Positions 60,320-64,000 of a stretch of DNA of 64,000 bases are shown here, one piece after another (within the stretch, counting starts at the first letter, position 1; each line of letters begins with the position of its first letter). A model generated the notes under the pieces. That model did not search any database, was not told the origin of the DNA, and saw only the letters and a program-made list of their open reading frames with translations. Source of the stretch: Erythrophleum ivorense (taxonomy: Eukaryota > Streptophyta > Magnoliopsida > Fabales > Fabaceae). The stretch spans positions 46,959,283 to 47,023,282 of the forward strand of contig JAIUCV010000003.1 of assembly GCA_026724425.1 (NCBI GenBank). The letters are read 5' to 3'. Position numbers and translations under genes: made by a program.

Positions 60320-61690
60320 GTAACTAAGGCAATTCCATCATATAATCCAGTTTAATTAGCATACATGCATAATTTCACATAAGCATCAGAAGAACACCAG
60401 TTATATCAGTAAATGAAACAATTAGGCTATCATGATCACTATCCCATACTAGCAATCATATCTTCATATGTTAAAGGTCATTAACACTAGGCGAGGCCCG
60501 TCCACGGCACCACAGCTCCACCATGGACTCACAAGGTCCAACACAATACAATAGATAGCCAACCAATTCATTCAACATTTCAAATCATTCATGTACAACA
60601 AATATGAAATTAAAATAGATATGTGCATGGAATTAATATAAACCCAGTTACCTCACTTATAGACAATTGCAACAGCCACCAATGGTACAAAAATCTCCCT
60701 AAAACTATAGCATCAAAAAATTACTACTTTAATTCATCATTAACAGTCAGAATTCAATCCCTCTTTAGTGTTCTCTATGTGGCCGAAAATCACCTCTTGA
60801 AAAACAATAAAGGAGAAGCAACAAAAGCCATGATACATACCTCAATTCTTAGCCTTTTCAAGAGCTCTTCCACTTGCTACAAGCTTCTCCTTCAAATTCT
60901 AACTTCCTCTCTCTTAACAAGATTCAAAATAGTCCCAAATCACACACCAAAACTATAGGAAAAGAGAGAAAAACAAGTTTAACGAAGGAAGGAGCAAGAC
61001 ATTCCATGATTTTTCTTACCTTTTCTTAGGCTTTTCTTCTCCTTTTTTCCCTTCCTCTTATGCACCCTTCTTGGTTGAGTTTTCCTTTATTTTGGGCAGA
61101 AGTTAGGTCGGTTAGATTGAGTAAAAGAGTAGGGTGTGACCTATACATAGCAAGGGATTCATTAAAGCTTTTTCAAAATGCCAATTTTGTCTTTCATTCT
61201 TGGTTTCTTCCTTTAAGGCTCATTTCAACTCCTTTTTCAGAACCATCTTTTTTCTCATAAAATTTAGGTCTTTTAACTTATAAAATGCCATTGGAATCAC
61301 TCAAATTGGATTTAAAACATTCCTAAACGAAAGGGTCAAAGTTTAGATCAACTAACGTCTAAAGCGTAAACAGGAGGGGTTTGAACCATTCTAGGGGTTC
61401 CTATAGTTTTTAGAGTCTCTGAGAACCTCGAAAAACTCAATTTTTCCATTTTAAGATCCTTCTTTTGAGTTTTCTAAAAAGTTTCTAAAATTACAAAAAT
61501 GCCACTACCTTTTGTTTGATTTTATTTAGCTGCTTCAGCTCGAACTTCTAAGCTTCCTAAGTCTTGGATCCTCATTTTTTATTATTTAAAATTTTATTCT
61601 AATTTTATTTGATCTCAATTCATTCATTTTAGAGGACTCTCTTTTATAACTTACTTATTTTTGTCATTTTTATGAAAATCGGGTATTACA

Positions 61691-62104
61691 TTAGCGTCTC
61701 CAACGATATTGTCCCCGGTCCAGCCATGTCCAAAATTGGGTTCTATTGTCGAGGTTTTGTTCCTCTCTTCTACAAGAAAATGAAACATTAGTAGGAAGAG
61801 TATTGCTGCCACTTGTATGGCCTTAGCTCAGGACCTTCCTCTCCGATGTGAGACTTTACATTCCACCCCTTTTTTGGAGCCAACCCATCCTTGGGTTGCA
61901 TATATGGCTAAGCCAGCTTTAATACCACTTCCATATAGAGCCTTCAGTGATATTGTCCCCAGTCCAACCATGTCCAAAACTAAGTTTTGTTGTGGAGGTT
62001 TTGTTCCTCCCTTCTACGAGAAAACACGTCGCTAGTAGGAAGAGTACTACTCCTACTTTTATGGCCTTAGCCTAGGACCTTCCTCTCCAATATGGGACTT
62101 TACA
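61691..62104 (-). mobile_element. TRIM-like miniature LTR element
   Basis: Two direct repeats of at least 156 bp (61705-61860 and 61949-62104; perhaps about 170 bp) flank a core of about 75-90 bp. On the minus strand the repeats start TGTAAAGTC. The core begins with a PBS-like TGGTATTAAAGC (61916-61927, 10 of 12 to the iMet PBS) and ends with a purine tract AAAAAAGGGGTGGAA (61861-61875) directly before the next repeat. This is the layout of a TRIM element. I see no clear target duplication. Confidence 0.65.
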
Positions 62105-62110
62105 CCCATT

Positions 62111-62706
62111 TATGTGAAGTTTCTCAAGGAGATCTTATTAAGCAAGAGGAAGTTGGAGGACGATGCTATAATTACACTTATTAAGGAGTGTAGTGCTATC
62201 ATCTAGAAAAATCTACCACTAAAATTGGCTAATCCAGGGAGTTTTTCTATTTGCTATGTCATTGGTGATGTCCTCTTTAATCATGCATTATATGATTTAA
62301 GATGTAGCATGAGTTTGATGTCTTTATCTATTTGCAAGAGGCTTGGCTTGGGTGAATTAAAACTTGCAAATGTGACACTACAAGTAGCAAATAGATCAAT
62401 CAAGTGACTAGTAGAAGTGTTAGAAAATGGCTTGGTGAAAGTCAAAAAATTTTATCTCATGGTGGATTTTATAGTTTTGGATATAGAGAAAGACACAACA
62501 ATGCCATTGATTTTGGGACAGCCATTATTAGCAATAGTTAATGCTAATATTGATGTGAGAAATAGAACATTAACCTTGAAGGTCAAAAAGGAAGTAATTG
62601 AATTTAAGATATTCAAAGGCATGATGGTCTTATCTTTTAAAAAGGAGTGTCATAGATTGGATATTGGTAAGGAATTACTAAAAAAACATACAATAGAAAG
62701 TTCTTG
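62111..62706 (+). pseudogene. Gag-protease remnant of a Tat/Athila-type element
   Basis: One frame encodes the gag-protease junction of a second, unrelated Gypsy element. FLKEILLSKRKLED is a conserved block before the protease. The NPGSFSICYVIGDV strand is followed by DLRCS where relatives have DLGAS, so the aspartate stays but the loop is altered. LGLGELKLANVTLQVANRSIK and MPLILGQPLLA match the retropepsin body and its second-half motif. Stops occur near 62210 and at 62405-62407. A1's own protease is homologous, but this copy is a different family. Its RT, RNase H and integrase are missing. Confidence 0.8.
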
Positions 62707-63322
62707 AAGGAATTTCTTAGAGTCTATCCATCATGTATTTCAACTTTCCAGGACAAAAATAAAGTAATGACAATATCTACATCCCCAACTAAAGTGCCAA
62801 TCCTTAGTTCTTCACTACAAGATTAAGAAAGTAGATTTTCATGATGTCAACACAACAAGGAATAAACCTCTAAGCATATTTAAGGATACTGGGCAATAAT
62901 TAAAGCCTTATTTAGTATAGGAGGCAATAGAAGAAGTGGCTGCCTATTATTTAGGCATCTTATAACCTTAAGAAAGTTTAAAAGTTAAGCTAAAGACTTT
63001 AAATTAGAATTACTTATCCACTAGTTTAGTTTATTTGGTGCGTTTTAGTTTATGTTGGTTTGTTCTTGATTTTTGCCTTTTGTTTTGTTAGGAACCATGT
63101 TCATTTGGTTGACTATTGGCTAATGGTAGAAGTTGTAGTATTTCCAAGCAGCATCCTTACTTTGAGGAGTTTCCTATCCCACTTTATTGTATTTGTATGT
63201 ATCATTTTACTCTTCATATCTTGAGTTCACTTGAGGACAAGTTACACGCTAAGTTTAAGGGAAAACTATCGTAATTTGATTAGAAGATTGTGCATAAATT
63301 TTAGTTTGTACACAAATCATTG
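62707..63322 (+). other. Non-coding tail of the deleted element
   Basis: No ORF. At about 63231-63260 a TTGAGGACAAGTTACACGC-like stretch resembles the TTGAGGACAATGCAATG sequence near A1's pol end, so it is probably the region just before the PPT. This suggests pol was deleted internally. Confidence 0.5.
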
Positions 63323-63748
63323 AGTTGGGGTTGATGAATACACAATTGAATATTTTGAATGGATAATTTTGGATTTTTCAAGTTTTTGGTAGTGGGTTTG
63401 ATTTATCTAGAGTGTTTAAATTTTTGAAGTGCCATAATAGTGGTGGACATAGGCTGGTCATATGAATATACATAGTCGTGTAGCCCTATGTCTCTAAAAA
63501 GATGCATAAAACCAAGGCGTATACAAGTTAGTCATGTATAATTACATGGTTATGTGCTACCACCTCCTAAAAACCTAAAGCATACACAAGTTGGCTTACC
63601 CAATTATATAGCTATGTCTTACATCCTCACTTTTCCATCCATCTTCACCTATGGTGACCATTGGGCATGCCATGTTAGTAGACATGGCTATACTCCTAGT
63701 AAAAAAAGAAAAAGATGTCAACTACCTAATAACACAAATTGTACCTAA
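63323..63748 (+). mobile_element. Possible PPT and 3' LTR start of the deleted element
   Basis: AGTTGGGGT (63323-63331) followed by TGATGAATAC could be a PPT and an LTR terminus of Athila/Tat type. T4 interrupts at 63749. No second LTR is visible, so this is tentative. Confidence 0.35.
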
Positions 63749-64000
63749 TGTAATATCCATCTTTTTGTTAAACGATAAAAATGAATGTATTTTTAAAACA
63801 ATTCCCCTAGATGAATTAGTTAAGGTCCTAAAAAATATAAGTAGCATTATAGACTCCAAGAAATAAGAATCCCAAGCTCAGATGGAAAGAAAAATAGAGT
63901 TAGAATGAAGAAATGAAATTGAACGAAAGGTTGACGAAACGTAATGACATTTTTATAATTTTAAGCAAATTTTGGAATTCACACAAGAAGGCTTTTTAAA
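63749..64000 (+). mobile_element. T4: start of a T-family LTR (cut by window end)
   Basis: TGTAATATCC followed by sequence matching the 5' part of T0 and the inverse of T2 and T5 ends. Left flank CCTAA would be the target duplication; the other end is outside the window. Confidence 0.8.

Larger units (their letters stand above)
58881..61690 (-). mobile_element. LTR V, apparently recombinant
   Basis: 2,810 bp, left end TATGACAACCC (changed TGTGACAACCC), right end GGGTATTACA. From 58881 to about 60745 it is the inverse of L. From there to 61690 it resembles the U3 and leader part of U, not L. The flanks ATAAA (left) and TTAGC (right) do not match, unlike nearly all other LTRs here. Stem-loop at 60304-60319. 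Confidence 0.75.

Noticed and set aside
58876..61695. V as an ordinary solo LTR insertion
   Set aside because: The flanking 5-mers do not match and the two parts resemble different LTR types, so a simple insertion does not explain it.
1..64000. Host protein-coding genes among the many 60-110 codon ORFs
   Set aside because: All lie within mapped LTRs or element remnants, occur at chance density for AT-rich sequence, and show no recognisable non-transposon domain.

Overview
The window is wholly plant retrotransposon DNA; I found no host gene, tRNA or rRNA. It is AT-rich. Everything I could place is Ty3/Gypsy LTR-retrotransposon material: one dispersed Tekay/Del-type chromovirus (R1), one full-length Athila-type element (A1), twelve solo, rearranged or edge-cut LTRs, one TRIM-like miniature element and one gag-protease remnant. 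This is typical of pericentromeric or intergenic DNA of a large, repeat-rich flowering-plant genome. The species cannot be told from the sequence.

Layout. R1 (+ strand) is the oldest layer. Its 5' LTR runs from before base 1 to 17072, its internal region from 17073 to 56721, and its 3' LTR starts at 56722. Later insertions cut it into ordered pieces. The 5' LTR holds solo LTR T0 (1088-15951), which holds A1 (3106-14239, - strand). Gag is split by solo LTR U (17988-37218), which holds T1 (18081-24669, with S1 inside at 19221-22104), T2 (24990-28235) and the inverted-LTR element T3 (28705-34695). Protease is followed by L (38099-40908). T5 (41535-45213) sits in the RT active-site region, T6 (45765-49458) in RNase H, and solo Athila LTR A2 (50920-56369, with S2 inside at 52004-54940) in the integrase C-terminus. 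Nearly every boundary is a TG...CA terminus flanked by a 5-bp target-site duplication that I could read, so the nesting is well supported. With the insertions removed, R1's internal region is about 4.76 kb and still reads PBS-gag-PR-RT-RH-IN-chromodomain-PPT.

Right end. R1's 3' LTR stops at 58880 where LTR V (58881-61690) begins. V has no matching target duplication and looks like a recombinant of two LTR types. Then come a tiny TRIM-like element (about 61691-62104), an internally deleted Tat/Athila-type gag-protease remnant (62111 to about 63748), and the start of another T-family LTR (63749 to the window end).

Coding state. A1 keeps a recognisable gag-PR-RT-RH-IN order but has eight in-frame stops and one frameshift. 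R1 is far more decayed, with catalytic residues lost. No protein here is likely to be functional. The most interesting signals are structural: the head-to-head LTR palindrome T3, a stem-loop whose pairing persists in twelve LTR copies while its loop and some pairs change, near-palindromic GC arrays in S, L and V LTRs, and the recombinant LTR V.
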